64,000 bases of DNA from Chlamydiales bacterium (GTDB lineage Bacteria; Chlamydiota; Chlamydiia; Chlamydiales; Criblamydiaceae): the NCBI GenBank assembly GCA_024233575.1, contig JACKPN010000003.1, positions 124,001 to 188,000 of the forward strand, in the 5' to 3' direction. This document shows, in pieces, positions 52,920 to 61,683 of this stretch. Position numbers and translations under genes: made by a program. The notes beneath the pieces were generated by a model, which saw nothing but the letters and a program-made list of their open reading frames with translations, ran no database searches and was not told the origin of the DNA. Numbering within the stretch: position 1 is the first letter of the stretch; each line of letters starts with the position of its first letter.

Positions 52920-53050
52920 GTGAGGTGTATGGTAAGTAAAGTCTTGAGAAATTGTGTAAGACTTACTGCCCCTAATGGATCCGATGCGATAGTCTGAGAA
53001 TCGAAGTAATGACCAGAGAGTCCCCTAGCTTTAGTCATGGGGAGTTCTCA
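52920..53050 (+). mobile_element. possible IS200/IS605 relic (right end with hairpin)
   Basis: The hairpin CCCCTAGCTTTAGTCATGGGG followed by AGTTCTCAA (53022-53051) resembles the right-end/omega-RNA terminal hairpin of IS200/IS605 TnpB elements, which typically contain a CTTTAG loop and a ...GGGGAGTTCAA ending. Just upstream a short frame ends LRNCVRLTAPNGSDAIV (stop 52995-52997), loosely like TnpB C-termini. No transposase gene or left end is recognisable. The remaining bases of 52680-53310 show no other feature, apart from a short AGCTAAATTTTAGCT palindrome near 53244-53258. Confidence 0.4.
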
Positions 53051-53310
53051 AAAAAAAATCGATTTTTGGAAAAAACGGTTGTCCTAAACATGTAATGCTA
53101 GACAAGTACGAAGCGAGAAAGTCAATATGCGAGCTAAACAATGAGTTTATAGCTAAAATGCTATGAACAGGGAGTATGACGATGATTATCGGCTTTTTCG
53201 CATCTAGATGTCAGCATCTCATGAAGAATAATACCAAAAAAACAGCTAAATTTTAGCTTTAGCAGTTGGCTTACTTATTATATTTTTTTATCTTAAGAAG
53301 AGATATTGCA

Positions 53311-54669
53311 ATGAGTTTTCAAACAAATAAAACTGTTCCTGTTGGGTGTGAGCAAACTTATCAAACCTATAATAAACCTGATAAACAATTAACATTTTTT
53401 CCTTTCGACTCCTTCTCGCTCACGCAAAATCTTTCATCAACAGAGCAAGAAACTGTCCAAAAGCAGCTTAATACGGTAACTGAAGAGGAGCTAAATGACT
53501 TTCTAGAAAAAATATCTACTTATGAAGGGATGCTAAGCATCACTAACGATATGGAACGCTATGAGCGCTATCCCGTTATCGGCTTAAAAGCATTACAAAT
53601 TGGTAGCGTCACTGAAGAACAAGTAGCAACTATATGTTCGCTATATTCTGCTATCAAACAAATGGTTGTTGATCCTACGCGTTATTCATGGAGTCTTGGT
53701 CATGATGAGAAAAACACAAGTGTATATAGTAAAATTGAATTAACAGATGATCAAAAAAAGAGTCTTAGTTGCCAGATTCGTTGTCATTCTTTCGGCCATC
53801 ATAATGATAAAATGTTCATTTATTTAAAAAATTTTTTTTATGCATCTGATGAATTTAAAACTGCTCTTGCAAATCCCATAGAGCAATCACCATTTTCAGA
53901 ACGTTGCTTTTGGACAATAGCTTGCCCGCTAGACCATGTGTGTAACTGGTCACCTTTATATCATCGCATTCATGATTTAAGTTTTTCATTCTTGAGACTT
54001 ATCGAAAGAGTTGATGAGTACCAAACTCCATTCACATCCCTGAAGCAAAAATTAATGATTATTCCTTCATTTACATGGGTGAAAACGACACTTAAAATCA
54101 TGTTCCTGTCAAACTCTATTCTTAAAATACAACCAGTTTTTGGAGAACTTTCCAAGGAACACATTATTGCCGCAAAAAAAAAACATATACGTCCTGTTAA
54201 TTTCTCTTTTCCTGGTATTCCTCTGCCCCCTTCAGCTGATGGATATCCAACAGGGGGAGATTGGTCATTCACCTTACATGATTATTATCACGCATGGAGA
54301 GATTCAGTTATCCCAAACTGTTACCTACGAGTATTCGTACGCTTTATGCATATAATTGATGACCTATTGAAAGATGAACATATCGGTCAAAAAGATAAAG
54401 ATGGTCTTAAAGAGATTCAATGGAAGTTAGCTGATGCTGATGGTTTAGTCTCAATGTCGCCAGTTGAAAATAACATGGCAAAGATATCATGTCTTTCAGA
54501 GGTTCTCAAAGTTCTCAACTTACCTGAACAATTGAAAAAAGCCATTCAAAGAGACTACTCTGAAAATTCTGATGTATGGGGTGCAATCGATCTACCTTAT
54601 AATGATAGATCGTATTTGTCGTTGTTGTGCTGTAGTCTCAACATGAAATATGACACAAAGTCTTTTTGA
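53311..54669 (+). CDS. hypothetical protein, 452 aa, inserted between duplication copies
   Basis: It starts at ATG 53311 with AAGAAGAG upstream; a longer frame from 53266 has no signal. The gene is clearly AT-rich compared with umuC and recA, suggesting recent transfer. The protein is soluble-looking, with a Cys/His/aromatic-rich middle (CQIRCHSFGHHND, CFWTIACPLDHVCNWSPLYHR) and a striking segment, FPGIPLPPSADGYPTGGDW (about residues 318-336), that could be a substrate loop. I do not recognise a family. The stop codon lies within the start of the right duplication copy (CTTTTTGATACTGAATC), so the original C-terminus may have been altered at the junction. Confidence 0.68.
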   Translation: MSFQTNKTVPVGCEQTYQTYNKPDKQLTFFPFDSFSLTQNLSSTEQETVQKQLNTVTEEELNDFLEKISTYEGMLSITNDMERYERYPVIGLKALQIGSVTEEQVATICSLYSAIKQMVVDPTRYSWSLGHDEKNTSVYSKIELTDDQKKSLSCQIRCHSFGHHNDKMFIYLKNFFYASDEFKTALANPIEQSPFSERCFWTIACPLDHVCNWSPLYHRIHDLSFSFLRLIERVDEYQTPFTSLKQKLMIIPSFTWVKTTLKIMFLSNSILKIQPVFGELSKEHIIAAKKKHIRPVNFSFPGIPLPPSADGYPTGGDWSFTLHDYYHAWRDSVIPNCYLRVFVRFMHIIDDLLKDEHIGQKDKDGLKEIQWKLADADGLVSMSPVENNMAKISCLSEVLKVLNLPEQLKKAIQRDYSENSDVWGAIDLPYNDRSYLSLLCCSLNMKYDTKSF

Positions 54670-54671
54670 TA

Positions 54672-55148
54672 CTGAATCATGAGGAGAATATTCGTTGTAG
54701 AGTTATTGAAGAATCGCTTTTGTTTGATATTCTTCGGCGGTAGTTTTTTTACTGTTTCAGAAATAGCGCCTAGATGACTTTGGGGTTTTGGCCTTGTTTT
54801 ATGATAAGCCGAACTTTCGCAAGGAGCCTCATACTCAATGTTAGAGCTATTTGGGAAAGCTTATCGTTTAATTCACAAGCATGAATGATATCAATTTTAC
54901 GAGGCTGCTTCTGTTCCTCACGTCTGCCAAGTTGTTGAATTATCTCTGACAAATCGGTAAGGATATTACGTAGAAACTCCACGATTTTATCAGCACATCC
55001 TCATCTTTCACTGATGTCCAGCTTTCCTATTTCGGATCTCGAAGTCTCGCAATCTGTTATGAAACGGCGTTTAGGATCTTCTCTATCGGATTTTTCATGA
55101 AAAAAACGATTCCAGTCGTTGAGTTTATCTGTAAAAGTCGATGTCATA
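54672..55148 (-). pseudogene. decayed 5' part of the 544-aa hypothetical gene
   Basis: Reading leftwards from about 55148 this segment parallels the first ~165 codons of the gene at 50628-52262 (WNRFFHEKSDREDPKRRF region at the start, KQPRKIDI..ACEL..KL and the YQTKAILQ-like end). It has frameshifts, small deletions and lost cysteines, and then runs into unrelated sequence. It cannot encode the full protein. Confidence 0.8.
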
Positions 55149-55239
55149 AATATTTCTCCATTAAAGAAGTAAGAAGAATATGGTAATCAGCTATTCTCTC
55201 AAACTTAAAAACCGATTTTGAAACTTTTTTGTCTGTTCA

Positions 55240-55261
55240 GTAACTCGCATTTTTTTGTTAC
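55240..55261. promoter_or_regulatory. inverted repeat/promoter region before intact umuC
   Basis: GTAAC-N12-GTTAC overlapping TACAAT, 10-31 bases before ATG 55271. It is the same element as upstream of the umuC fragment, conserved between copies. Confidence 0.4.
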
Positions 55262-55270
55262 AATGGTGTT

Positions 55271-56518
55271 ATGTGGATAGCGCTTGTCGATTGCAATAAT
55301 TTCTATGTCTCCTGTGAAAGGGTGTTCGATCCAAAACTGGAACGCTGCCCTGTCGTTGTTTTGTCCAACAACGACGGCTGCATCATCGCGCGTTCCAACG
55401 AGGTGAAAGCGCTCGGCATTCCGATGGGGGCTCCCTATTACGAATGGCGCGAGCGCCTGCAGCGCGCCGGCTGTGCGGTCTTCTCCTCCAACTATACGCT
55501 TTATGGCGACATGTCTCAGCGGGTGATGTCGCTGCTGGAGGAGAATGTTCCTCATGTGTCGATCTATTCGATCGATGAGGCGTTCATGGATTTGAGCATT
55601 CCCGATCCCGTGCAGTTTTCCCGGTGGCTGCGTGCACGTGTCAGACAGTGCGTCGGCATTCCTGTGTCTGTCGGTATCGCCCGCACGAAAACGCTTGCAA
55701 AAGTTGCCAATCATATCGCTAAAAAGCAGACCGATAAGCAGGGTGTTTTTCTTCTTTCTCCAGAAAATGAGACAGCGGTCTTAGACCAATTTCCCGTGGA
55801 AGAGATCTGGGGCGTCGGCCGGCGGTATGCAGAGATGCTGCACAGCTATGGGATCACTACGGCACGGCAGCTGCGCGATGCCGACGACAACTGGGTGCGC
55901 AAGCAGATGTCGGTGATCGGGCTGCGAATGGTGTGGGAATTGCGGGGTCAGGCATGCCTCACCCTTGACGAAGCGCCTGCCCCGAAAAAATCAATCACTT
56001 GTTCACGCTCTTTTGGCAGGGCCGTTACCGACTACGATGAGATGTGCGAAGCGGTCTCGTCGTATGCTGCACGCGCCGGAGAAAAGCTCCGCGAAGAGGA
56101 ACAGCTAGCCTCTTCATTGACGGTCTTTGTTCTGTATCATCCATTTAAATCCGGATCCAACTATGCGCGGATCGTCCTTCCCGAGCCTACAGCATATACC
56201 CCGTCGCTGATCCGCTACGCTAAAGAAGGGCTGCAACAGATTCATTACAAGGGTGCCGTTTACCGTAAAGCCGGCATTATTCTCGAGGGCCTATTGCCAG
56301 AGATCGCTGTTCAGCGTGATCTGTTTGCGCAAAAAGATTCGATGACGCCTAAGCAAAAGCAGGCGATGGAGGTGATGGACCGTCTTAACAGTCGTGCAGG
56401 AAGCCCTGTTCTGCGGATGGCAGCGGAAGGGATAGAGAAGCCGTGGAAAATGCAGCGTAGTCTCTGTACGCCGCATTACACCACATCATGGGATGAAATT
56501 TTAACAATCAGAATTTGA
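55271..56518 (+). CDS. umuC: UmuC, Y-family DNA polymerase V catalytic subunit
   Basis: 415 residues. The palm holds [10 protein letters not shown] (metal ligand Asp7) near the N-terminus and the catalytic [10 protein letters not shown] (about 98-107). The helix-hairpin-helix segment [16 protein letters not shown] lies near 176-191, and a little-finger domain with [11 protein letters not shown] near 295 ends in a C-terminal tail. It performs error-prone bypass of DNA lesions together with UmuD'. It lies 83 bp before recA, which activates both UmuD cleavage and the polymerase. A truncated copy sits 2.9 kb upstream. No defects were seen in this copy. Confidence 0.95.
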   Translation: MWIALVDCNNFYVSCERVFDPKLERCPVVVLSNNDGCIIARSNEVKALGIPMGAPYYEWRERLQRAGCAVFSSNYTLYGDMSQRVMSLLEENVPHVSIYSIDEAFMDLSIPDPVQFSRWLRARVRQCVGIPVSVGIARTKTLAKVANHIAKKQTDKQGVFLLSPENETAVLDQFPVEEIWGVGRRYAEMLHSYGITTARQLRDADDNWVRKQMSVIGLRMVWELRGQACLTLDEAPAPKKSITCSRSFGRAVTDYDEMCEAVSSYAARAGEKLREEEQLASSLTVFVLYHPFKSGSNYARIVLPEPTAYTPSLIRYAKEGLQQIHYKGAVYRKAGIILEGLLPEIAVQRDLFAQKDSMTPKQKQAMEVMDRLNSRAGSPVLRMAAEGIEKPWKMQRSLCTPHYTTSWDEILTIRI

Positions 56519-56601
56519 CAAGCAACTGCGAAATTTCCCCTTTTCTCTTACAGGGCGATGATTTATCCTACGACCGGTGACGTGTAACAAGGAGAACTCT
56601 T

Positions 56602-57687
56602 ATGACACAAGTAGATCCAGAAAGAAAAAAGGCGTTAGACCTCGCTGTCAATCATATTAAAAAGCAATTTGGTGACGGCGCGATTATGGCCCTTGGTAAT
56701 AAATACTCCGGTAAAGGTGTTGATGTCATTTCGACAGGCGCCTTGACACTTGATATGGCGCTTGGCATTGGCGGTGTGCCGCGCGGCCGTGTCGTTGAAA
56801 TTTATGGTCCGGAATCTTCCGGTAAATCGACACTGGCGCAGCATATCGTTGCTAATGCCCAGAAGAAAGGCGGTCTAGCAGCTTACATCGATGCTGAACA
56901 TGCCCTTGATCCCGGATATGCAGCGAAGATCGGCGTTAATCTTGACGAACTGATGATTTCGCAGCCAGACTGTGGTGAAGAAGCGCTTAACATTGCTGAA
57001 ATGCTGGCGCGCTCTAATGCCGTCGATGTCATCGTTATTGACTCTGTAGCAGCTCTTGTGCCTAAGTCAGAGCTTGAAGGCGAGATCGGCGATACTTTCG
57101 TTGGTCTGCAGGCACGGATGATGTCACAGGCGTTGCGTAAGCTGACAGCAACGCTTTCACGCAGCAACACCTGCGCGGTGTTTATCAACCAGATCCGTGA
57201 GAAAATCGGCGTCATGTACGGCAACCCGGAAACAACGACAGGCGGCCGCGCTTTGAAATTCTACTCATCGGTACGCCTAGATATCCGCCGCACCGGCAGC
57301 ATCAAAGGTCCCAACGGCGAAGAAGCAGGCAACCGCGTTAAAGTAAAGGTCGCCAAGAACAAGATGGCGCCGCCATTCCGTGTTGCAGAGTTCGATATCC
57401 TCTTCAACGAGGGAATCTCGCGTGCCGGCACAACGCTTGATATGGGCGTCGAATACGGTATCATCGACAAGAAAGGCGCATGGTTCACCTATAAGGGTGA
57501 ACGTTATCAGGGCCGCGATGCTTTCCGTGAAGAACTCAAGAAGCGCGAAGATCTGCTGAAAGAGGTCGAAGAGCAAGTGATGCAGATAGTGAAAGAAAAG
57601 ACCAATCCTACCGAAGCTGCAACGAAAGCGCCGGCAACGGCGAAGCCGACAGCAAAGCTGCCTGAAAAAGAGCTGGCAGGCGTTTAG
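56602..57687 (+). CDS. recA: recombinase RecA
   Basis: 361 residues, behind AAGGAGAACTCTT. Walker [10 protein letters not shown] (69-77), Walker [13 protein letters not shown], the L1/L2 DNA-binding loops (around [16 protein letters not shown] and [25 protein letters not shown]) and a C-terminal Pro/Ala/Lys-rich tail are all present. It catalyses strand exchange and promotes UmuD cleavage. It ends in a 4-bp overlap with the convergent polyprenyl synthase gene. The intervening DNA separating ygfA from recA is accessory relative to Chlamydia. Confidence 0.98.
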   Translation: MTQVDPERKKALDLAVNHIKKQFGDGAIMALGNKYSGKGVDVISTGALTLDMALGIGGVPRGRVVEIYGPESSGKSTLAQHIVANAQKKGGLAAYIDAEHALDPGYAAKIGVNLDELMISQPDCGEEALNIAEMLARSNAVDVIVIDSVAALVPKSELEGEIGDTFVGLQARMMSQALRKLTATLSRSNTCAVFINQIREKIGVMYGNPETTTGGRALKFYSSVRLDIRRTGSIKGPNGEEAGNRVKVKVAKNKMAPPFRVAEFDILFNEGISRAGTTLDMGVEYGIIDKKGAWFTYKGERYQGRDAFREELKKREDLLKEVEEQVMQIVKEKTNPTEAATKAPATAKPTAKLPEKELAGV

Positions 57688-58583
57688 GGGCGGTATTTAT
57701 TTACCCGATGCACTAAGAGAGCGGCGAGCCTGTCCAGGTCGCCGCTTTTTATGTTTAACGCCTCGACGGTCTGTGTGAATCCCCGCATTTCTTCGTGGAA
57801 CATTTCTAAGGCGCTTTCCAATCCGAAGATGTTGGCAGTATTGACCAGGCGCTCGTTGGCGATATCCTGCTCTTGGTCACCGAGGTCGTCAGCGATCTGG
57901 AATGCCATCCCAAAGTGGGATGCGGCCTTTTTGACATCATCAAGCTTATTGATGTCGCCTCCTCCATAAAGCCAGCCGAGGACAAAAGAGATCTCAAAGA
58001 GCGATGTGGTTTTTTTGTGTATGATCTCTCTTACCGATGCTGCTGAAAGATCGGAAGGATACAGGTCCATGTACTGTCCGCCTGTCGCTCCGTTCAATCC
58101 TGTATTGTAGGTGGCGTTGGCGAGCGCTGCCGTGCAAATCGCATCGGCATTCTTAGCAAACGGCAGGCTGCTTTGTTTCAGCTGCTGTGCACCGGTTGCC
58201 AGACACTCGTAGCCCGCAGCAATCAAGGCATAGCTGGCAAGAAGGGCAGTGGCTTCACCGTACGCCTTATGTAAAGCGGGTTTACATCGTCTCTCATCAT
58301 CATCGTCCATGCAGGGAAGGTCGTCGGCGATCAGCGATGCCGTATGGAAGAACTCGACAGCAAGCGCGGCTTGCGTGACGTTGCCGCCCTTGGCAATACC
58401 ATCGGCAATCATCATCACCAGCGCGGGCCGGAACCGCTTACCGCTCCCTGTGAGAACATAGCTGCATGCTTCATGCAGTTTGTCTTTCCCTTGGTGTGAC
58501 AGTAAATAGCTGTCGATCGCCTGTTCTGTTCTATGTTGATAGGGTTCGAGAATCGATTGAAGAGGGTGTGTTGTTTGCTGCAC
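57684..58583 (-). CDS. ispA: polyprenyl (farnesyl/geranylgeranyl) diphosphate synthase
   Basis: 299 residues. The first aspartate-rich motif [13 protein letters not shown] (about 93-105) and the second [12 protein letters not shown] (about 231-242) bind Mg-diphosphate. GKRFRPALV near 48 contacts isopentenyl diphosphate. The Asp-Asp-x4-Asp form of the first motif is the usual bacterial type for farnesyl or geranylgeranyl chain length. It supplies precursors for undecaprenyl-phosphate and quinone side chains. It is convergent with recA (4-bp overlap). The MITE-like element sits directly upstream, 30 bp before its start codon, and may separate it from its promoter. Confidence 0.92.
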   Translation of the reverse strand: MQQTTHPLQSILEPYQHRTEQAIDSYLLSHQGKDKLHEACSYVLTGSGKRFRPALVMMIADGIAKGGNVTQAALAVEFFHTASLIADDLPCMDDDDERRCKPALHKAYGEATALLASYALIAAGYECLATGAQQLKQSSLPFAKNADAICTAALANATYNTGLNGATGGQYMDLYPSDLSAASVREIIHKKTTSLFEISFVLGWLYGGGDINKLDDVKKAASHFGMAFQIADDLGDQEQDIANERLVNTANIFGLESALEMFHEEMRGFTQTVEALNIKSGDLDRLAALLVHRVNKYRP

Positions 58584-58615
58584 AGCTGGTACCAGTGGTT
58601 GTTAATATCATTTAT

Positions 58616-58773
58616 GAGCCACTTGCAAAATTAGTTGGGGCGTTTTTCCTGAAATTTTCCGTTTCACTTCGTGCTCGTTCTCGCAAATTGTTAACAGTTT
58701 GCGTCGAATTCCGCCCTTTGAGAGCCACAAAATTACTAGAAAAACCAAACTCAACTAATTTTGCAAGTGGCTC
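58616..58773. mobile_element. MITE-like element with perfect 22-bp terminal inverted repeats
   Basis: 158 bp bounded by perfect 22-bp inverted repeats (58616-58637 and 58752-58773; outer bases GAGCCACTTGC / GCAAGTGGCTC), flanked on both sides by TTAT (58612-58615 and 58774-58777), a possible 4-bp target duplication. The interior has no frame but holds a second palindrome, CGCAAA-N10-TTTGCG (58682-58703). This looks like a non-autonomous DNA transposon, or an IS left with its ends only. No related transposase is in the window. It occupies most of the 58584-58818 gap. Confidence 0.75.
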
Positions 58774-58818
58774 TTATAGTAGCGATTTTCGCCCTTTTTT
58801 AGCACCTTCGTGAAGAAG

Positions 58819-61050
58819 TTATTTTGTCAGGTGGTAGGTTTTGCGATAGAAGTCGACGAGGGTCTTCTTAAATTCGGCGCCGGAGGTAACGACTTTATTG
58901 CAGTTGGGAAGGCTGTTGAGGAACATCTTTCCGTACCCTTTATTGATGAGCCGCGTGTCGAGACAGACGATGCAGCCGCGGTCGCGTTTTTTACGGATGA
59001 GGCGGCCAAACCCTTGTTTGAATTTCACAATAGCTGTAGGGACGGAATATTTTTGGAATGGGTCATCGCCGGCGGCAGCTATCGCTTCGGCGCGGGCCTG
59101 GATAATCGGTTCGCTAGGAACCTTGAATGGCAGCTTGACGATGACGACGCAGCGGAGCGCCTCGCCGGCGACGTCGACGCCTTCCCAGAACGAGTCGGTG
59201 CCAAAGAGGACGGAACGATCGATCTCGCGGAATTTCTTTATCAGGACATGGCGTCCGGCATCGCCCTGCTTGAAGAAAGGATAGCGGTTATCTTCTAGCC
59301 GTTTTTTCAGCATGTTATAGCAAAGACGGAGAAGAGAGTAAGAGGTAAAGAGCACGAAGGTGTTGCCGCGGCTTGCCTGAATTGCTTCCCAGATCTTTTC
59401 GACAGCTTCCTTAGCGAAAGATGGATGTGTCGGCGGCGGAAGGTCGGCAGGCACGGCAAGGAGCGCTTGCTCCTGGTAGTTGAAAGGCGAGTCGTAGATG
59501 CTTTCGGTGATCTCTTTTTCCGGAAGCAGGGCTTCGGTTAATCCAAGGCGCGATCGGAAGAAGTCAAACTTTTTATTTGTTGTGAGTGTTGCGCTGCAAA
59601 GAACAATAGTAGGAAATTTGGTGAACAGATGGTTGACCAAGGCGCGGGAGATGTCGAGTTCGGCATCGAAAAGGCCTATGTTTGTCATGGTTTTCAATTG
59701 CTGCCGCATCATCCAGCGGACGCAGTTGGTGGGGATCTTTTCCTGGATGAAGCTTTCCAGCGTATTACAGGCGTTTTGCAAGCGTCCTGCCAGTGCCGTG
59801 ATGTCAAGGCGAAGGCCGACGGTCTGTTCGTTAAGGTGTTCGTTATTAAGGTGTTGTATGTCGCTTTCAATAGCTGCCGTTGACTGAACAAAACGGCGCG
59901 CAGCATCCAGCAGCTCTTTACAACGCGGAAGGACTTCTTCGCTCCAGGTGGGTTTTTCCTGAAGCTGCGGCAGCAAGCGCAGCTTGCTTTCTCCAGGCTG
60001 TGATTCTTCGTTAGCCTGGGGCTTAGCACTTTCAATGAATTCAATAAAAGCGTCGAACGCGGCAATGAGTCTGTCGACAACTTCATGCCGCATTGCCGGG
60101 AGGTCTGTAGCGAGTCTACTAAGGATGCTTGTGACTTCTTTTGGCGGATCATGGTCAAAGCAAGAGGCAACTTTTGCGCGCAGCATAGGCAGTTTTCCGG
60201 AAACTTTTCCCTGCTTTTCCGCTGTCATACGTCCTAAAATACGCAGAAACTGCAGGGTGCTGCAATGCGCGGCAAAATGGTCGGTGGCGATATCTTCGAT
60301 GTTATGCGCTTCATCGAGGATGATGTGGGTGTATGCGGGAAGGATGGCAGCGCCTTTGTAGTTATCGGTTTCCGCTCGGTAAGAGAGATCAGAGAAGAGC
60401 AGGCTGTGGTTCGATATCAGAATCTGCGCATCGGCAGCTTCCCGGCGTGCCTTGAAAAAGTGACACTTGTGGTAGTAAGGACATTTCTCGCGGTTGCAGG
60501 TGTCGCTTTCTACGCACACCTTTTCCCACATGGCATATGTTGGATGGAAAGGCAGGTCGCTGCGCGATCCGTCCGCTGTTGCATCGTTCCAGGCATCAAT
60601 GCGGTTGAATTCATCGACTTCTCCGCCGGAGAGCAGTTGCAGCTCGGAGCGGGTATCTTCAAGTTTTCTCAGACATAGGTAGTTACTCATCCCTTTGACA
60701 ATCGTTGCTTTAATGTCGATGCTCAACGCATGACAGAGAGTGGGAATGTCTTTATGTAGCAGCTGCTCTTGCAAGTTGATGGTGTTTGTTGAGATGACGG
60801 TGCGTTCCTTCATCTGAAGTGCCCAAAGGAGAGCTGGAATGAGGTAGGCAATGCTCTTGCCGGTTCCCGTGCCCGCTTCGATGATCGCTATCTTGGAGGC
60901 ATTGTACGCTTCGATGACGTCGTTCAGCATCTGCTGCTGTTGGGGGCGCGACTCGAATCCGCGGATACGCTGACTGAGAATGCCGTTTGACGCGATGATC
61001 TTCAGCGCTTCGGTGGTGTCGAGCTGGTTTGGAGAGGTTGATAAACTCAT
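58819..61050 (-). CDS. dinG: DinG-like ATP-dependent DNA helicase (XPD family)
   Basis: About 743 residues from ATG 61050. Superfamily-2 motifs are visible: Walker A EAGTGTGKSIAYL, STNTINLQEQ, DEAH box ILDEAHNIED, and late motifs FATDSFWEGVDV and QGFGRLIRK. Four Cys in the CVESDTCNREKCPYYHKC stretch are the [4Fe-4S] ligands of XPD/DinG helicases. DinG unwinds R-loops and G-quadruplexes and clears replication blocks. The frame extends upstream to 61182, but those codons overlap another gene and neither ATG 61050 nor 61071 has an ideal ribosome binding site. Start uncertain by up to 45 codons. It lies between a MITE and an overlapping hypothetical gene. Confidence 0.9.
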   Translation of the reverse strand: MSLSTSPNQLDTTEALKIIASNGILSQRIRGFESRPQQQQMLNDVIEAYNASKIAIIEAGTGTGKSIAYLIPALLWALQMKERTVISTNTINLQEQLLHKDIPTLCHALSIDIKATIVKGMSNYLCLRKLEDTRSELQLLSGGEVDEFNRIDAWNDATADGSRSDLPFHPTYAMWEKVCVESDTCNREKCPYYHKCHFFKARREAADAQILISNHSLLFSDLSYRAETDNYKGAAILPAYTHIILDEAHNIEDIATDHFAAHCSTLQFLRILGRMTAEKQGKVSGKLPMLRAKVASCFDHDPPKEVTSILSRLATDLPAMRHEVVDRLIAAFDAFIEFIESAKPQANEESQPGESKLRLLPQLQEKPTWSEEVLPRCKELLDAARRFVQSTAAIESDIQHLNNEHLNEQTVGLRLDITALAGRLQNACNTLESFIQEKIPTNCVRWMMRQQLKTMTNIGLFDAELDISRALVNHLFTKFPTIVLCSATLTTNKKFDFFRSRLGLTEALLPEKEITESIYDSPFNYQEQALLAVPADLPPPTHPSFAKEAVEKIWEAIQASRGNTFVLFTSYSLLRLCYNMLKKRLEDNRYPFFKQGDAGRHVLIKKFREIDRSVLFGTDSFWEGVDVAGEALRCVVIVKLPFKVPSEPIIQARAEAIAAAGDDPFQKYSVPTAIVKFKQGFGRLIRKKRDRGCIVCLDTRLINKGYGKMFLNSLPNCNKVVTSGAEFKKTLVDFYRKTYHLTK

Positions 61051-61573
61051 TGCCCCTAAAAGATACTTCATCGTAGCGATTCTTGGGAAGAGGATAGTGG
61101 AAAGGTGCGAGCATGGGAACAAGCTGGTTGGTTTTACAGACAATGTGCCAATAGACTTGTTGTCTTTTTGATAAGTTCTCAATGCTCTCTAATCTGCTAT
61201 TTGCTATTTTTTCTCCTATGTCGACTGCAAAATAGCGTGAAAAACGCAATGCTCGTGCGAACCGAAATAGGTCGACATTGTCGCCTTTCTCGTCTTTGAA
61301 CACGTAGTGCAAGATAGGATCGTTTTGTTGTTTGCATAGATGGTCAGAATCAATTTCTTGCTTGCGGATTGCTTGCTGCAGTTTTTCTAAAGTAGCTATA
61401 CATGCTTCACTAATGCGGTCTCGCGAGCTGTTTGGTAAGAAGAAACGGGTTACTTTGAAACGCTGATCAGCTTGGAGCCATCCCTTTTCATCAACATAAA
61501 CAGGACGGCCACTGAGCAGCTCGTTGTAGATAACATCGACATTGTGTTTGGTCTGTTCAACAGAGAGCGGCAT
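60752..61573 (-). CDS. hypothetical protein overlapping dinG, probably 3'-frameshifted
   Basis: It starts at ATG 61573 behind a strong GGGGAGG. The first ~175 residues look like a real protein (MPLSVEQTKHNVDVIYNEL, a helical middle, VYWHIVCKTNQLVPMLAPF). From about 61050 on the frame becomes Arg/His-rich and is only dinG read out of frame, so the true C-terminus has probably been lost to a small deletion or frameshift that also brought dinG close. It does not match any family I know. The frame stays open for ~300 bp into dinG by chance. Confidence 0.55.
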   Translation of the reverse strand: MPLSVEQTKHNVDVIYNELLSGRPVYVDEKGWLQADQRFKVTRFFLPNSSRDRISEACIATLEKLQQAIRKQEIDSDHLCKQQNDPILHYVFKDEKGDNVDLFRFARALRFSRYFAVDIGEKIANSRLESIENLSKRQQVYWHIVCKTNQLVPMLAPFHYPLPKNRYDEVSFRGNEFINLSKPARHHRSAEDHRVKRHSQSAYPRIRVAPPTAADAERRHRSVQCLQDSDHRSGHGNRQEHCLPHSSSPLGTSDEGTHRHLNKHHQLARAAAT

Positions 61574-61683
61574 CGTATCCTCCCCTTTTACGACGAAAGG
61601 GAGCATATATACCAATAAAAAGATTTAACTTTCCATACATCTGAATATAAAGAGGCACAGAAAAAAAATCTTCTGTGTCTCTT

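Larger units (their letters stand above)
54662..55552. repeat. 0.9-kb segmental duplication, right copy
   Basis: Counterpart of 51757-52667. The part covering the minus-strand gene is degenerate with several indels, whereas the umuC part is almost identical to the left copy. Differential decay is expected if only umuC remained under selection here. Confidence 0.88.

Noticed and set aside
52704..52997. 97-codon plus-strand frame as an independent gene
   Set aside because: No ribosome binding site, odd composition, and only its last residues resemble a TnpB tail; treated as relic DNA.
53018..53050. Rho-independent terminator at the GGGGAG hairpin
   Set aside because: On the plus strand the stem is followed by an A-run, not a T-run, and on the minus strand T's precede rather than follow the stem.
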